A stretch of DNA of 64,000 nt. It comes from Bradyrhizobium sp. CIAT3101 (GTDB taxonomy: Bacteria > Pseudomonadota > Alphaproteobacteria > Rhizobiales > Xanthobacteraceae). How positions within the stretch are numbered: the first letter of the stretch is position 1; each line of letters begins with the position of its first letter. Shown one piece after another: positions 53,614 to 63,127 of the stretch. The stretch lies in the NCBI RefSeq assembly GCF_029714945.1, contig NZ_CP121634.1, positions 3,989,001 through 4,053,000 on the forward strand, given 5' to 3'. The position numbers were made by a program, and so were the translations under genes. The notes beneath the pieces were generated by a model. The model made no database searches. It had not been told where the DNA came from and saw only the letters and a list, made by a program, of their open reading frames with translations.

Positions 53614-54557
53614 GCGTTCGGCAGGTTACGGGCGAGCGCTTCGAGTACGGCCATGCGCACGGCGACGCCCATCTCCACCTGTTCGCGGATCAGGGACTGC
53701 GCGCCGTCGGCCACGGCCGTGTCGATCTCGACGCCGCGGTTCATGGGGCCTGGATGCATCACGAGTGCATCCGGCTTGGCGTAGCCGAGCTTCTTCTGGT
53801 CGAGCCCGAAGTAGTGGAAATATTCGGAGGTCGACGGCACGAAGGAGCCGTTCATGCGCTCGCGCTGCAGCCGCAGCATCATGACGATATCCGCGCCGTT
53901 GAGCCCTTCGCGCATGTCGCGCGCGACCTCGACGCCCATCCGCTCGATGCCGGGCGGCAGCAGCGTGGAAGGGCCTACGACGCGGACGCGAGCGCCCATG
54001 GTGTTGAGCAGGATGATGTTGGAGCGCGCGACGCGCGAATGCAGCACGTCGCCGCAGATCGCGACCACGAGGCCCTCGATCCGGCCCTTGTTGCGGCGGA
54101 TGGTGAGCGCGTCGAGCAGAGCCTGGGTCGGGTGCTCGTGCGCACCGTCGCCGGCATTGATCACGGAACCGTCGACCTTGCGGGCCAGCAGTTCCACCGC
54201 ACCGGAGGCGTGATGGCGCACCACCAATATATCCGGGTGCATGGCGTTCAGCGTCATCGCGGTGTCGACCAGCGTCTCGCCCTTCTTGATGGACGAGGAG
54301 GACACCGACATGTTCATGACGTCGGCGCCGAGGCGTTTGCCGGCGAGCTCGAACGAGGACTGGGTTCGGGTCGAAGCCTCGAAGAAGAGGTTTACCTGCG
54401 TCCGTCCACGCAGGACGGTGCGCTTCTTGTCAACCTGGCGGTTGAGCTCGACATATTCTTCGGACAGGTCGAGGAGGCCGCTGATGTCGGCCGCGGAAAG
54501 GCCCTCGATGCCCAGCAAATGCCGGTGGCCGAGGACGAAGGTCGATTTCGATGTCAT
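53610..54557 (-). CDS. pyrB: Aspartate carbamoyltransferase catalytic subunit
   Basis: First committed enzyme of pyrimidine synthesis, 315 residues. The start is the ATG at 54557 ([29 protein letters not shown]); a longer frame starts further up. Carbamoyl phosphate site [28 protein letters not shown]; aspartate site with [34 protein letters not shown] near the end. No pyrI regulatory subunit is adjacent. It is coupled to the dihydroorotase homologue by ATGA. Confidence 0.96.
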   Translation of the reverse strand: MTSKSTFVLGHRHLLGIEGLSAADISGLLDLSEEYVELNRQVDKKRTVLRGRTQVNLFFEASTRTQSSFELAGKRLGADVMNMSVSSSSIKKGETLVDTAMTLNAMHPDILVVRHHASGAVELLARKVDGSVINAGDGAHEHPTQALLDALTIRRNKGRIEGLVVAICGDVLHSRVARSNIILLNTMGARVRVVGPSTLLPPGIERMGVEVARDMREGLNGADIVMMLRLQRERMNGSFVPSTSEYFHYFGLDQKKLGYAKPDALVMHPGPMNRGVEIDTAVADGAQSLIREQVEMGVAVRMAVLEALARNLPNA

Positions 54558-54654
54558 TAAAGCGAGAGCTATAGGCGTGGATGGCGGGGGGAGCAAGGGC
54601 CAATGCCGGGGCGGGGAGTTATCCCCCGATCTGTCGGTTTGGGTTCATTGTTTC

Positions 54655-54786
54655 CGTCATGCCCGGGCATAGCCGTTCGAAGGACGGCGTCGCTTCCGCT
54701 AGCCTATGTCCCGGGCATCCACGTTCTTGCCTCGGCGCCGCAAAAAGGGCGTGGATGGCCGGGACAAGCCCGGCCATGACGATGGG
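54655..54786. repeat. Intergenic palindromic repeat upstream of the M15 peptidase
   Basis: CGTCATGCCCGGG (54655-54667) and CCCGGCCATGACG (54769-54781) pair with one mismatch. Inside, CATCCACG (54718-54725) and CGTGGATG (54750-54757) are exact inverted repeats. The element lies between pyrB and the peptidase and covers the region just before the peptidase start. Confidence 0.7.
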
Positions 54787-54796
54787 GGCAGATCTC

Positions 54797-55546
54797 GTGA
54801 AATCATTTTTAATTGCGGCCATTGCGATAACCACATTCTCATCCGCCCACGCCCAATCGCTTCCCGGCGGCTTCGTCTATTTGCGCGACGTCGATCCCAC
54901 CATCATCCAGGACATCCGCTACGCGAGCTCCAACAATTTCATCGGCCGCCCGATCGCCGGCTACGGCGCCGGCGAATGCGTGGTGAAGCGCGAAGTCGGG
55001 CTGCGGCTGAAAGCCGTGCAGCAGGATCTGGCAGCACAGAATCTGTCGCTCAAGATGTTCGACTGCTACCGGCCGGCGCGCGCCTCGCTCGATATGGTGA
55101 AATGGTCGCAGAACGGCCACGAGACCGCCGCCGACCGGCGCTACAATCCGCGCATCGCCAAGACCGAGCTGTTTCGCCTCGGCTATATCGCGAGCCGCTC
55201 GCAGCACTCTACGGGTGCGGCGTTGGATCTGACACTGGTCGATCTCAAGGCCGACAATTCCGCCAGGATCGATCCGTCAAAATCCTACGCCGACTGCACG
55301 GCGCCGGTCGCGGCGCGGTTGCCGGAAGGCAGCGTCGACATGGGCACCGGCTATGATTGCACCGATGCGATGGGGCATACCGCAGCACCGTCGATCACAC
55401 AGGATCAGCGCGCCTGGCGCAGGCGGCTGGTGGCTGCGATGGCGAAGCAAGGCTTTGTGAACTATTCGAAGGAGTGGTGGCATTTTTCCCTGCCGGGGGC
55501 GGGCGGGGCGGCCTATGATTTCCCGATCCAGCCGCGGCGGAACTGA
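54797..55546 (+). CDS. M15-family D-Ala-D-Ala dipeptidase, exported
   Basis: A zinc peptidase of about 249 residues. The GTG at 54797 gives a clean signal peptide (VKSFLIAAIAITTFSSAHAQ) and lies behind GGGGGCAG; ATGs at 54776 and 54782 fall in a repeat and are less likely. Zinc ligands are His and Asp in SRSQHSTGAALDLTLVD and the last His in SKEWWHF. The catalytic Glu is in the same EWWH motif. Relatives (VanX/DdpX) cleave D-Ala-D-Ala in the periplasm for peptidoglycan recycling. Confidence 0.9.
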   Translation: MKSFLIAAIAITTFSSAHAQSLPGGFVYLRDVDPTIIQDIRYASSNNFIGRPIAGYGAGECVVKREVGLRLKAVQQDLAAQNLSLKMFDCYRPARASLDMVKWSQNGHETAADRRYNPRIAKTELFRLGYIASRSQHSTGAALDLTLVDLKADNSARIDPSKSYADCTAPVAARLPEGSVDMGTGYDCTDAMGHTAAPSITQDQRAWRRRLVAAMAKQGFVNYSKEWWHFSLPGAGGAAYDFPIQPRRN

Positions 55547-55566
55547 TTCCGGCCGCAGGAAGCACC

Positions 55567-56370
55567 ATGACAGAGCCCGCGATCATCACCGACGACGTCA
55601 ATTCCCTCGATCCCGTCCATCCGGCGCTCACCGCAACATCGGCGGAGCAGGCGCCGCTGCGCGTCTGGAAGTTCTGGGGCACGGCGCTGTGGGGCCTGCT
55701 CGTCTTCGTCGCGATGTTCGTCGGGCAGGTCGGGGCGATCCTGCTGCTGGTCGCGCTGCGCGCCCTGCCGCTCGACATGGCCTCGATCCAGTCGGTCGGT
55801 CATGAGCCGCAGGCACTGGCGCTGTCCGTCATCATGGGCCTGCCTGCGACGTTAGCTGCGGTGTGGCTCGCCATCCGCATCAAGAAAGCATCCTTCGTCG
55901 ACTATCTCGCGCTGCGCTGGCCGGCCTGGAGGCAGCTCCTGCTCGGCGCCGCCGGCCTCATCCTGGTCGTGATGGCCTGGGAAATCGTATCGCGATCGCT
56001 CGGCCGCGAGGCCACGCCGGGCTTCATGACCGATCTCCTGAAATCGGGCCGCGACAAGGGCGCGGCGCTGTCGCTGTTGTTCGCCTTCAGCGTGGCGGCA
56101 CCGATGTCGGAGGAGGTGCTCGCGCGCGGCTTCCTGTTCCGCGGCTGGTCGGCGAGCTTCCTGCGCGTGCCCGGCGCGATCATCCTGTCCTCACTGGTGT
56201 GGACGGCGGTGCACCTGCAATACGATCTGTACTTCCTCGCCGAGGTGTTCTCCATCGGCCTCTGGTTCGGCTACATGCGCCACCGCGCCAACTCGCTCTG
56301 GCTCACCATCGTGCTGCACGCGCTGAACAACATGACGGCGGTGGTGCTGACGATGTGGCTGGGAGAGTAG
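55567..56370 (+). CDS. CPBP-family intramembrane metalloprotease
   Basis: A 267-residue membrane protein with six to eight helices (Abi/CAAX-type). The signature motifs are APMSEEVLARGFLFRGW (EExxxR), WTAVHLQYDLYF (FxxxH-like) and IVLHALNNMTAV. Members cleave or bind prenylated or hydrophobic peptides and some confer bacteriocin immunity. It is followed by a second, differently composed CPBP gene. Confidence 0.9.
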   Translation: MTEPAIITDDVNSLDPVHPALTATSAEQAPLRVWKFWGTALWGLLVFVAMFVGQVGAILLLVALRALPLDMASIQSVGHEPQALALSVIMGLPATLAAVWLAIRIKKASFVDYLALRWPAWRQLLLGAAGLILVVMAWEIVSRSLGREATPGFMTDLLKSGRDKGAALSLLFAFSVAAPMSEEVLARGFLFRGWSASFLRVPGAIILSSLVWTAVHLQYDLYFLAEVFSIGLWFGYMRHRANSLWLTIVLHALNNMTAVVLTMWLGE

Positions 56371-56519
56371 CCAAGGTCCCGCCGCTCAGGGTTTCTGCCT
56401 GGCGCCGCATGCGTACCGCCGTTGCGTGAGCCGTTTGTTGTTGACGATCGACAACGCGCCCAAATACTCTGGGTAGAGTTTTTCTTCTCTACTCGCGAAA
56501 AGTTGTCGCAAATTCCTTT

Positions 56520-57278
56520 ATGAAAGATCTCAAAAACACGGGCAATCCTGTCTCCGCTTCGCAGGCCGCGCCTCGGACGTGGGATTTTTGGGAGACACTG
56601 CTCGTTGCCTTGATCGCGACCGCTGCGTACCTTCTAACTGGGGGACTAGCGCTTAGCTTTTTGCTTGCCGCATCTGGTGCGGCGAGGACGCTATCTCCGG
56701 CAGAGGTTCAAGCGCTCTGGCTACACGAGCAATGGCAAAGCTCCGGAGTGTTTTTTGGAGGCCCGGCTTCGATCGGGGTGCTCTGGATTGCCATTCGGAT
56801 GGCCCGCAGAGGATTTGCGGAATACCTTGCATTGAATTGGCCGAGTGCGGGCGAGGTAATCCGAGCGTTGTCAATAATGACGATGATTCTCGCCATTGAA
56901 CTGTTCGTAACAGCAAAACTGAACGTGCCGACAAGCCCGGTTCAGAGAACTATCGTTGCCGGAGGAGTTGTCGGCCTAATCGTTTGGTTCGTCGGAACGT
57001 GCGTCGGGGCACCGATCATCGAGGAACTCCTCTTTCGCGGGTTTATATTCCGAGGTTGGTCTCAATCGTTTCTCGGTCCTGTTGGTACGATAGTTCTGGC
57101 GTCGGCAATATGGGCGATGCAGCATACCCAATACGATTGGTACAGCCGCTTTTGCTTATTTATCTCTGGACTTGCGTTTGGGCACTTTCGAGCCCGCACC
57201 GGTTCTACTTGGCTACCAGTGATAGCTCATTCCGCGATGAATATTTTCGTCCTATTCATCACTCCGGTCTCTGTTTAA
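56520..57278 (+). CDS. Second CPBP-family intramembrane metalloprotease, AT-rich
   Basis: A 252-residue paralogue of the previous gene: APIIEELLFRGFIFRGW, IWAMQHTQYDWYSRF and PVIAHSAMNIFVLF keep the same three motifs. Its codon use is visibly different (many A/T-ending codons such as ATA, AGA, CTT), unlike the GC-rich flanking genes, so it may have been acquired rather than duplicated locally. The ATG lacks a clear ribosome site. The TAA stop overlaps the AEC gene stop by four bases. Confidence 0.85.
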   Translation: MKDLKNTGNPVSASQAAPRTWDFWETLLVALIATAAYLLTGGLALSFLLAASGAARTLSPAEVQALWLHEQWQSSGVFFGGPASIGVLWIAIRMARRGFAEYLALNWPSAGEVIRALSIMTMILAIELFVTAKLNVPTSPVQRTIVAGGVVGLIVWFVGTCVGAPIIEELLFRGFIFRGWSQSFLGPVGTIVLASAIWAMQHTQYDWYSRFCLFISGLAFGHFRARTGSTWLPVIAHSAMNIFVLFITPVSV

Positions 57279-58207
57279 AGACGGGCCCCAGCAAGAACGA
57301 TCGCGATCGGCATCGTGATCGCCGCCAAAATCGTCTGCAGCGTGATGATCTGTGCCAATAGAGGCGCATCGCCGCCCATCTGGCGGGCCAGCACGTAAGC
57401 GCTCGGCGAGGTCGGCACGGCGGCGCAGATCGCGACGATCGCGAGGTTGGTGCCGGTCAGACCGAACCAGACGGCGAGCGCCAGCGCGAGCACCGGCATC
57501 AGCGCCAGCTTGAACGCCACGCCGAGGGTCACGCCAAGGCTCGGGCGAAGCAGGCCCTTGAGCTGGAGGCCGGCGCCGGTGACGAGCAGGCCGATGGCGA
57601 GCGAAGAGCGGCCGAGCGCGTCCGCAACCTCGTGCCAGATCCTTGGCAGCGGCAGATGGATGACATTGATGACGAGACCTATGACGCAGGCCCAGATCAG
57701 GGGATTGCGGACTACCGTCATGATGATCGCGCGCGTGGACTGCTTCTCGGGGGAAGCGTAGTGCGCCAGCACGGCGACGCTGAACACGTTCACCAGCGGG
57801 ATGATCGCGACCATCGCGACCGAGGCCAGCGCCAGCCCGACGTCGCCGTACAAATTGGCGGATACGGACAGCGCCACATAGGTCTGCCAGCGCGTCGCGC
57901 CCTGGAAGATCGAGGTGAAAGCGGGGCCATCGATGTCCAGCCGCGACAGCGCCGGACGGAGTGCGAGGCAGAGCAGCGACATCGCGAGCGCCGACAGCAG
58001 CAGCGCGCCGCCGACGCCGGCGACCGGCGCCTGTGAGAGGTCCGCCTTCACCAGCGTCTGGATCAGCAGCATCGGAAACAGCACGAAATAGGTCAGCCGC
58101 TCCAGCCCGTGCCATTGCGTGTCGAGCCGCATCAGGCTGTGCCGCAGCACCACGCCGAGCACGATGAGGATGAAGACCGGCAGCAGAGCCGCGATCACGA
58201 CGGCCAT
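57275..58207 (-). CDS. AEC-family transporter
   Basis: A 310-residue membrane carrier of the auxin efflux carrier superfamily with ten helices: VIAALLPVFILIVLGVVLRHSLMRLDTQWHGLERLTYFVLFPMLLIQTL at the N-terminus, then ATRWQTYVALSVSANLYGDVGLALASVAM and LVINVIHLPLPRIWHEVADALGRSSLAIGLLVTGAGLQL. Bacterial relatives carry malate, malonate or lactate. The substrate is unknown. Confidence 0.9.
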   Translation of the reverse strand: MAVVIAALLPVFILIVLGVVLRHSLMRLDTQWHGLERLTYFVLFPMLLIQTLVKADLSQAPVAGVGGALLLSALAMSLLCLALRPALSRLDIDGPAFTSIFQGATRWQTYVALSVSANLYGDVGLALASVAMVAIIPLVNVFSVAVLAHYASPEKQSTRAIIMTVVRNPLIWACVIGLVINVIHLPLPRIWHEVADALGRSSLAIGLLVTGAGLQLKGLLRPSLGVTLGVAFKLALMPVLALALAVWFGLTGTNLAIVAICAAVPTSPSAYVLARQMGGDAPLLAQIITLQTILAAITMPIAIVLAGARL

Positions 58208-58211
58208 GCGC

Positions 58212-58667
58212 CTATTCCTTTTTCAACACGAAATCGGCCCCGCGCGTCCCGAAGCGGGGGCCCTTTGGCGTGATGGTGTGCTTCGGGTCCATCCAGTCGC
58301 CGGTGATCTCGTCCGCGGCGGTGAAGTGGGCGACATAGAGCCCATCGAGGACGGCGTCATCGCCCTTGATGTATCCAGTTTCGGTCCACTTGATCAGCGA
58401 GCCCTCGACCGCTCCCTTCACTTTTGTCGTCGTGTCGAAGGTCGGCCACTCCATCATGCCGGTGAATTCATTGCCCGAGATCGCGTCGATGGTCACTTTG
58501 ACGGCGAAGCTGTCGTTGATGTCGTGCGAATATTGATTGAACGTCCCGGACCAGATGCCCTTGAGCTCCGAGGCGGCATGATCTTCCGTGGCAAAGGAAG
58601 CCTGGACGGCGAGCAGAGCAAGGAGAAGGGCGCCGATCGATATTCTTGTTCTTGCCGGCAATTGCAT
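58212..58667 (-). CDS. Secreted protein of unknown function
   Basis: A 151-residue exported protein starting at the ATG at 58667, with GGAAG upstream and signal peptide MQLPARTRISIGALLLALLAVQASF. The mature chain is beta-rich (GIWSGTFNQYSHDINDSFAVKVTIDAISGNEFTGMMEWP, then GYIKGDDAVLDGLYVAHFTAADEITGDWMDPK) and looks like a lipocalin/calycin-like barrel. It lies four bases from the AEC start on the same strand. No named family. Confidence 0.75.
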   Translation of the reverse strand: MQLPARTRISIGALLLALLAVQASFATEDHAASELKGIWSGTFNQYSHDINDSFAVKVTIDAISGNEFTGMMEWPTFDTTTKVKGAVEGSLIKWTETGYIKGDDAVLDGLYVAHFTAADEITGDWMDPKHTITPKGPRFGTRGADFVLKKE

Positions 58668-58680
58668 TCGTCGCTTCCAA

Positions 58681-59160
58681 TCAGCCTTGTCGAAGATTGG
58701 CGAGCCGGTCGAGTGCGCCCTGCAGGATGAAGATGGCGGCGTGCTCGTCAATCACCTCGGCGCGCTTGGCGCGGCTGACGTCCATGCCGATCAGCTCGCG
58801 CTCGACGGCGGCGGTCGAGAGGCGCTCGTCCCAGAGGCCGATGGGAAGCGCGGTCAGATTGGCCAGATTGCGGGCGAAGGCGCGGGTCGATTGCGCGCGC
58901 GGGCCCTCGCTGCCGTCCATGTTGATGGGCAGGCCGAGCACGAAGCCGACGACCTTGCGCTCCGTGGCGATCGCAAGGAGGCGGGCGGCGTCCTGCTTGA
59001 ACTGCTTGCGCTGGATGGTCTCGACGCCCGTGGCGAGCCTGCGGTCCGGATTGGATACGGCAACGCCGATGGTCTTGGTGCCGAGGTCAAGGCCGATCAG
59101 CCCGCCGCGTTCGGGCCAGTGGGTTGCAGCATCGACGAGAGGCAGGATAAGAGCCGGCAT
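58681..59160 (-). CDS. ruvX: Holliday junction resolvase-like protein RuvX (YqgF)
   Basis: A 159-residue RNase H-fold nuclease. The start is the ATG at 59160 ([20 protein letters not shown]). Motifs: [57 protein letters not shown] and [43 protein letters not shown] with catalytic acidic residues. Relatives process pre-16S rRNA at its 5' end. It overlaps nothing and is divergent from a small membrane protein. Confidence 0.93.
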   Translation of the reverse strand: MPALILPLVDAATHWPERGGLIGLDLGTKTIGVAVSNPDRRLATGVETIQRKQFKQDAARLLAIATERKVVGFVLGLPINMDGSEGPRAQSTRAFARNLANLTALPIGLWDERLSTAAVERELIGMDVSRAKRAEVIDEHAAIFILQGALDRLANLRQG

Positions 59161-59206
59161 GATGTAGCGCATATCACGCGTCGCGCAGCGGAGTGAACCC
59201 GGAACA

Positions 59207-59422
59207 ATGGATGCACTGACGTTATTCGGCTTGTTTGCCGTCAGCGCGATGCTGGTCTGCTATGCCCTGGAGGATCGCAGCCATTGGTTCGTGCTGCTGT
59301 TCGCGGCCTCCTGCGCGCTCGGTTCGGCCTACGGTTTCCTGCAGGGCGCCTGGCCGTTCGGTCTGGTCGAGGCGATCTGGGCCTTGGTTGCGCTGCGGCG
59401 ATGGTGGATCAGGCCGCGATGA
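59207..59422 (+). CDS. Small membrane protein, two helices
   Basis: A 71-residue hydrophobic protein ([67 protein letters not shown]). GGAG lies about 15 bases upstream. Similar short proteins are frequent in alphaproteobacteria next to ruvX or gatC. Function is unknown. It overlaps the 3' end of the convergent LysR gene by 14 bases. Confidence 0.75.
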   Translation: MDALTLFGLFAVSAMLVCYALEDRSHWFVLLFAASCALGSAYGFLQGAWPFGLVEAIWALVALRRWWIRPR

Positions 59423-60299
59423 TTTCGTCGTCCTTGGTCAGGCACGACAAGAAGCCACTCAGCGCGCTGGTTTGATGGCCGGCGCGCCGCTGGATGAACA
59501 GCGTCTCGACGCGCGCATGCTGCGGATTGAGCGTGTGCATCGTCACGCTGCCGTTCATCGCGCTGCGCTCGACCACCGCGCGCGGCAACAGCGTCACGCC
59601 CATGTCGGCGGCGACGCAGCCGATCATGCCGTCGAGGGTGCCGAGCTCGAAGCGCGCGGCCGAGGGCCAACCGAACTCGACAAAGATCTGCTCGAGGCGC
59701 TGGCGGTAAGTGCAGCCCGCGCGGAACGCCAGTGCCGTCGGGCCTGACTCCGGCGTGCCGGCGCGCAGCTCGGCGAGCGAGGCCCAGCGCCGTGCGCTGA
59801 CCAGCACCAGCTCTTCGCGGAAGGCGCTGGCCGCGTTGAGATCGGCATGCGCGATGGGACCTGCGACAAAGGCACCATCGAGCGTGCCTTCGAGCACGCC
59901 GGCGACGAGATCGGCTGTCGGTGACGTGCGCAGGCTCAGCCGCACGGCGGGGAAGCGGCGATGAAAGTCGGCGAGCAGCGGCGGCAGCCGCACGGCTGCC
60001 GTCGTCTCCATCGAGCCGATCGACAGCGGCCCCTTGGGTTCGCCATCGTCTCGCGCCGCGAGCACCGCCTCATGCGACAGCGCGGCCATTCGCTGGGCGT
60101 AAGGCAAAAGGCGCTTGCCGGCGCCCGTCAGCGCCATGCCTCGGCTGTGACGCTCGAACAGCGGTGTGCCGATCTCGGCCTCCAGGGCCTTGATGCGCTG
60201 GGTGACATTGGATTGCACCGTGTTGAGCTCTTCGGCGGCGCGGGTGATGCCGCCGGTCCGGGCCACCGCGGCAAAGGTCTGGATGTCGCTCAGTTCCAT
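59409..60299 (-). CDS. LysR-family regulator
   Basis: About 296 residues from the ATG at 60299 (MELSDIQTFAAVARTGGITRAAEELNTVQSNVTQRIKALEAEIGTPLFERHSRGMALTGAG is the winged HTH). The C-terminal effector domain is type 2 periplasmic-binding-like. It is divergent from a nitronate monooxygenase gene 97 bases away and is its likely regulator. Confidence 0.9.
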   Translation of the reverse strand: MELSDIQTFAAVARTGGITRAAEELNTVQSNVTQRIKALEAEIGTPLFERHSRGMALTGAGKRLLPYAQRMAALSHEAVLAARDDGEPKGPLSIGSMETTAAVRLPPLLADFHRRFPAVRLSLRTSPTADLVAGVLEGTLDGAFVAGPIAHADLNAASAFREELVLVSARRWASLAELRAGTPESGPTALAFRAGCTYRQRLEQIFVEFGWPSAARFELGTLDGMIGCVAADMGVTLLPRAVVERSAMNGSVTMHTLNPQHARVETLFIQRRAGHQTSALSGFLSCLTKDDEIIAA

Positions 60300-60395
60300 G
60301 GCGTCGTTTCGCTTTTGTGATGGCAGCGTTCGCAACAATTCATTTTTCGAGAATGCTAGTTGCGCCTAATGTCCCTGTCCAGAGTGGAAGACCCC

Positions 60396-61373
60396 ATGCC
60401 GATCACCACGCCGCTGACGGAGCTTCTCGGGATCAGGCATCCGATCCTGTCGGCGCCCATGGACACGATCGCGGGCAGCCGGCTGACGCGCGCCGTCAGC
60501 GAGGCCGGTGGGTTTGGGATTCTCGGTGGCGGCTACGGCGACCGGACCCGGCTTCAGGCCGAGGCGGCCGAGCTGAAGGGCTTTGCGCCGTTCGGGATCG
60601 GATTCATCACCTGGAGCCTGGCCAAGCAGCCCGAGCTTCTCGACATCGCGCTCGATGCCCGCCCACAGGCGGTCATGCTGTCCTTCGGCGATCCCGCGCC
60701 GTTCGCGCCGCGCATCAAGGCGAGCGGCGCGCGATTGATCTGCCAGGTGCAGAGCGAGGACATGGCGAAACAGGCGCTCGATGCCGGCGCGGAGATCTTG
60801 ATCGCGCAGGGGACGGAAGCCGGCGGCCACGGCGCATCGCGCACCACCGTCGATATCGTGCCCGCGATCGTCGATCTCGCCGCCGGGCGCGTGCCGGTCG
60901 TCGCGGCCGGCGGGATCGCGGATGGTCGCGGCCTCGCGGCGATGATGATGTTGGGTGCATCCGGCGTGCTGATCGGCACGCGCTTCTACGCAAGCGTCGA
61001 GGCCAATGGCGCTGCGGAAGCGAAGGAGCGCATCCGCACGTCCGATGCAAACAACACGGTGCGCGGCGTCGTTCCCGACTGGTCGCGAAAACTGTTCTGG
61101 CCGGCGCCGTTCACCGCACGCACGCTGATCAACACCCATATCAAGAGCTGGACCGGCCGCGAGGTCGAGCTGCTGCAGCGCGCTGACCAGATTGCCAAGG
61201 ACTATGCCGCGGCAAAAATGGCGGGCGATTTCGAAATTGCGGCCGTCTTTGCGGGAGAAGCGGTCGGCCTGATCCATGATATTCCACCGGCGGCCGAGAT
61301 CGTCGAACGGATTGCGACCGAAGCCGAGCAGTTGCTTGCCGGCCGGCGCAACTCGCTCGCATCGCTCGCCTGA
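60396..61373 (+). CDS. Nitronate monooxygenase-like FMN enzyme
   Basis: A 325-residue TIM-barrel flavoenzyme. Marks are GIRHPILSAPMDTIAGSRLTRAVSEAGGFGILGGGYG, AQGTEAGGHGASRTTVDIVPAIVDLA with the catalytic-type His, and VPVVAAGGIADGRGLAAMMMLGASGVLIGTRFYAS for FMN phosphate. The ATG at 60396 has GGAAG ahead. It oxidises nitronates such as the plant toxin 3-nitropropionate. A second family member begins 17 bases downstream. Confidence 0.9.
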   Translation: MPITTPLTELLGIRHPILSAPMDTIAGSRLTRAVSEAGGFGILGGGYGDRTRLQAEAAELKGFAPFGIGFITWSLAKQPELLDIALDARPQAVMLSFGDPAPFAPRIKASGARLICQVQSEDMAKQALDAGAEILIAQGTEAGGHGASRTTVDIVPAIVDLAAGRVPVVAAGGIADGRGLAAMMMLGASGVLIGTRFYASVEANGAAEAKERIRTSDANNTVRGVVPDWSRKLFWPAPFTARTLINTHIKSWTGREVELLQRADQIAKDYAAAKMAGDFEIAAVFAGEAVGLIHDIPPAAEIVERIATEAEQLLAGRRNSLASLA

Positions 61374-61390
61374 ACCAGGAGAGACACACC

Positions 61391-62831
<1,441 letters not shown>

Positions 62832-62838
62832 TTTTCAG

Positions 62839-62886
62839 AGCGTTTTCGAGCGAAGTGGATACCGGTTCGCGTAAAGAAAACGCGTC
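62839..62886. repeat. Short palindromic repeat inside the gat transcript
   Basis: GCGTTTTC (62840-62847) and GAAAACGC (62876-62883) pair around a GTGGATACCGG core. This recognised intergenic palindrome type of Rhizobiales separates gatC from the small protein. It could act as an RNA hairpin that alters the gatC:gatA ratio. Confidence 0.7.
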
Positions 62887-62914
62887 AAACTAAAGAGTCT
62901 CAGGACGCTGTCCG

Positions 62915-63127
62915 ATGTGCATGCTTTGCGACGATGAGAAGGCCTATCAGGCCTACATGAACTACCTCGACAAGATGGAGCGGCAGGGCAAGGCCGCCGA
63001 CCCCAATGTCGCCGTCAATGCCGTGCTCGACGAGCTTCAGGCCGCCGCGAATGCCGCTGCCAAGAACGACGATCCGGCCACCGACAAGACCCTGTCTCCG
63101 TTCTTCTGCAGCCCGATCAATAAATGA
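62915..63127 (+). CDS. Small CxxC protein between gatC and gatA
   Basis: A 70-residue protein. It begins [26 protein letters not shown], so a CxxC pair sits at residues 2-5, and a third Cys is six residues from the end (FFCSPINK). The middle is helical and Ala/Asp-rich. The TGA stop overlaps the gatA ATG (ATGA), which means translational coupling. The same small protein with CxxC appears to be kept beside gatA in rhizobia, by memory only. Function unknown; redox or metal binding is possible. Confidence 0.75.
   Translation: MCMLCDDEKAYQAYMNYLDKMERQGKAADPNVAVNAVLDELQAAANAAAKNDDPATDKTLSPFFCSPINK

Noticed and set aside
52309..53784. Plus-strand frame opposite the dihydroorotase homologue
   Set aside because: Low-complexity His/Arg/Gly content; the opposite strand encodes a full conserved protein.
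59194..59216. GGAAC ... CGTT pair resembling an EcfG general-stress promoter
   Set aside because: The spacer is 14 bases instead of about 16-17, and the box overlaps the start of the small membrane protein gene.
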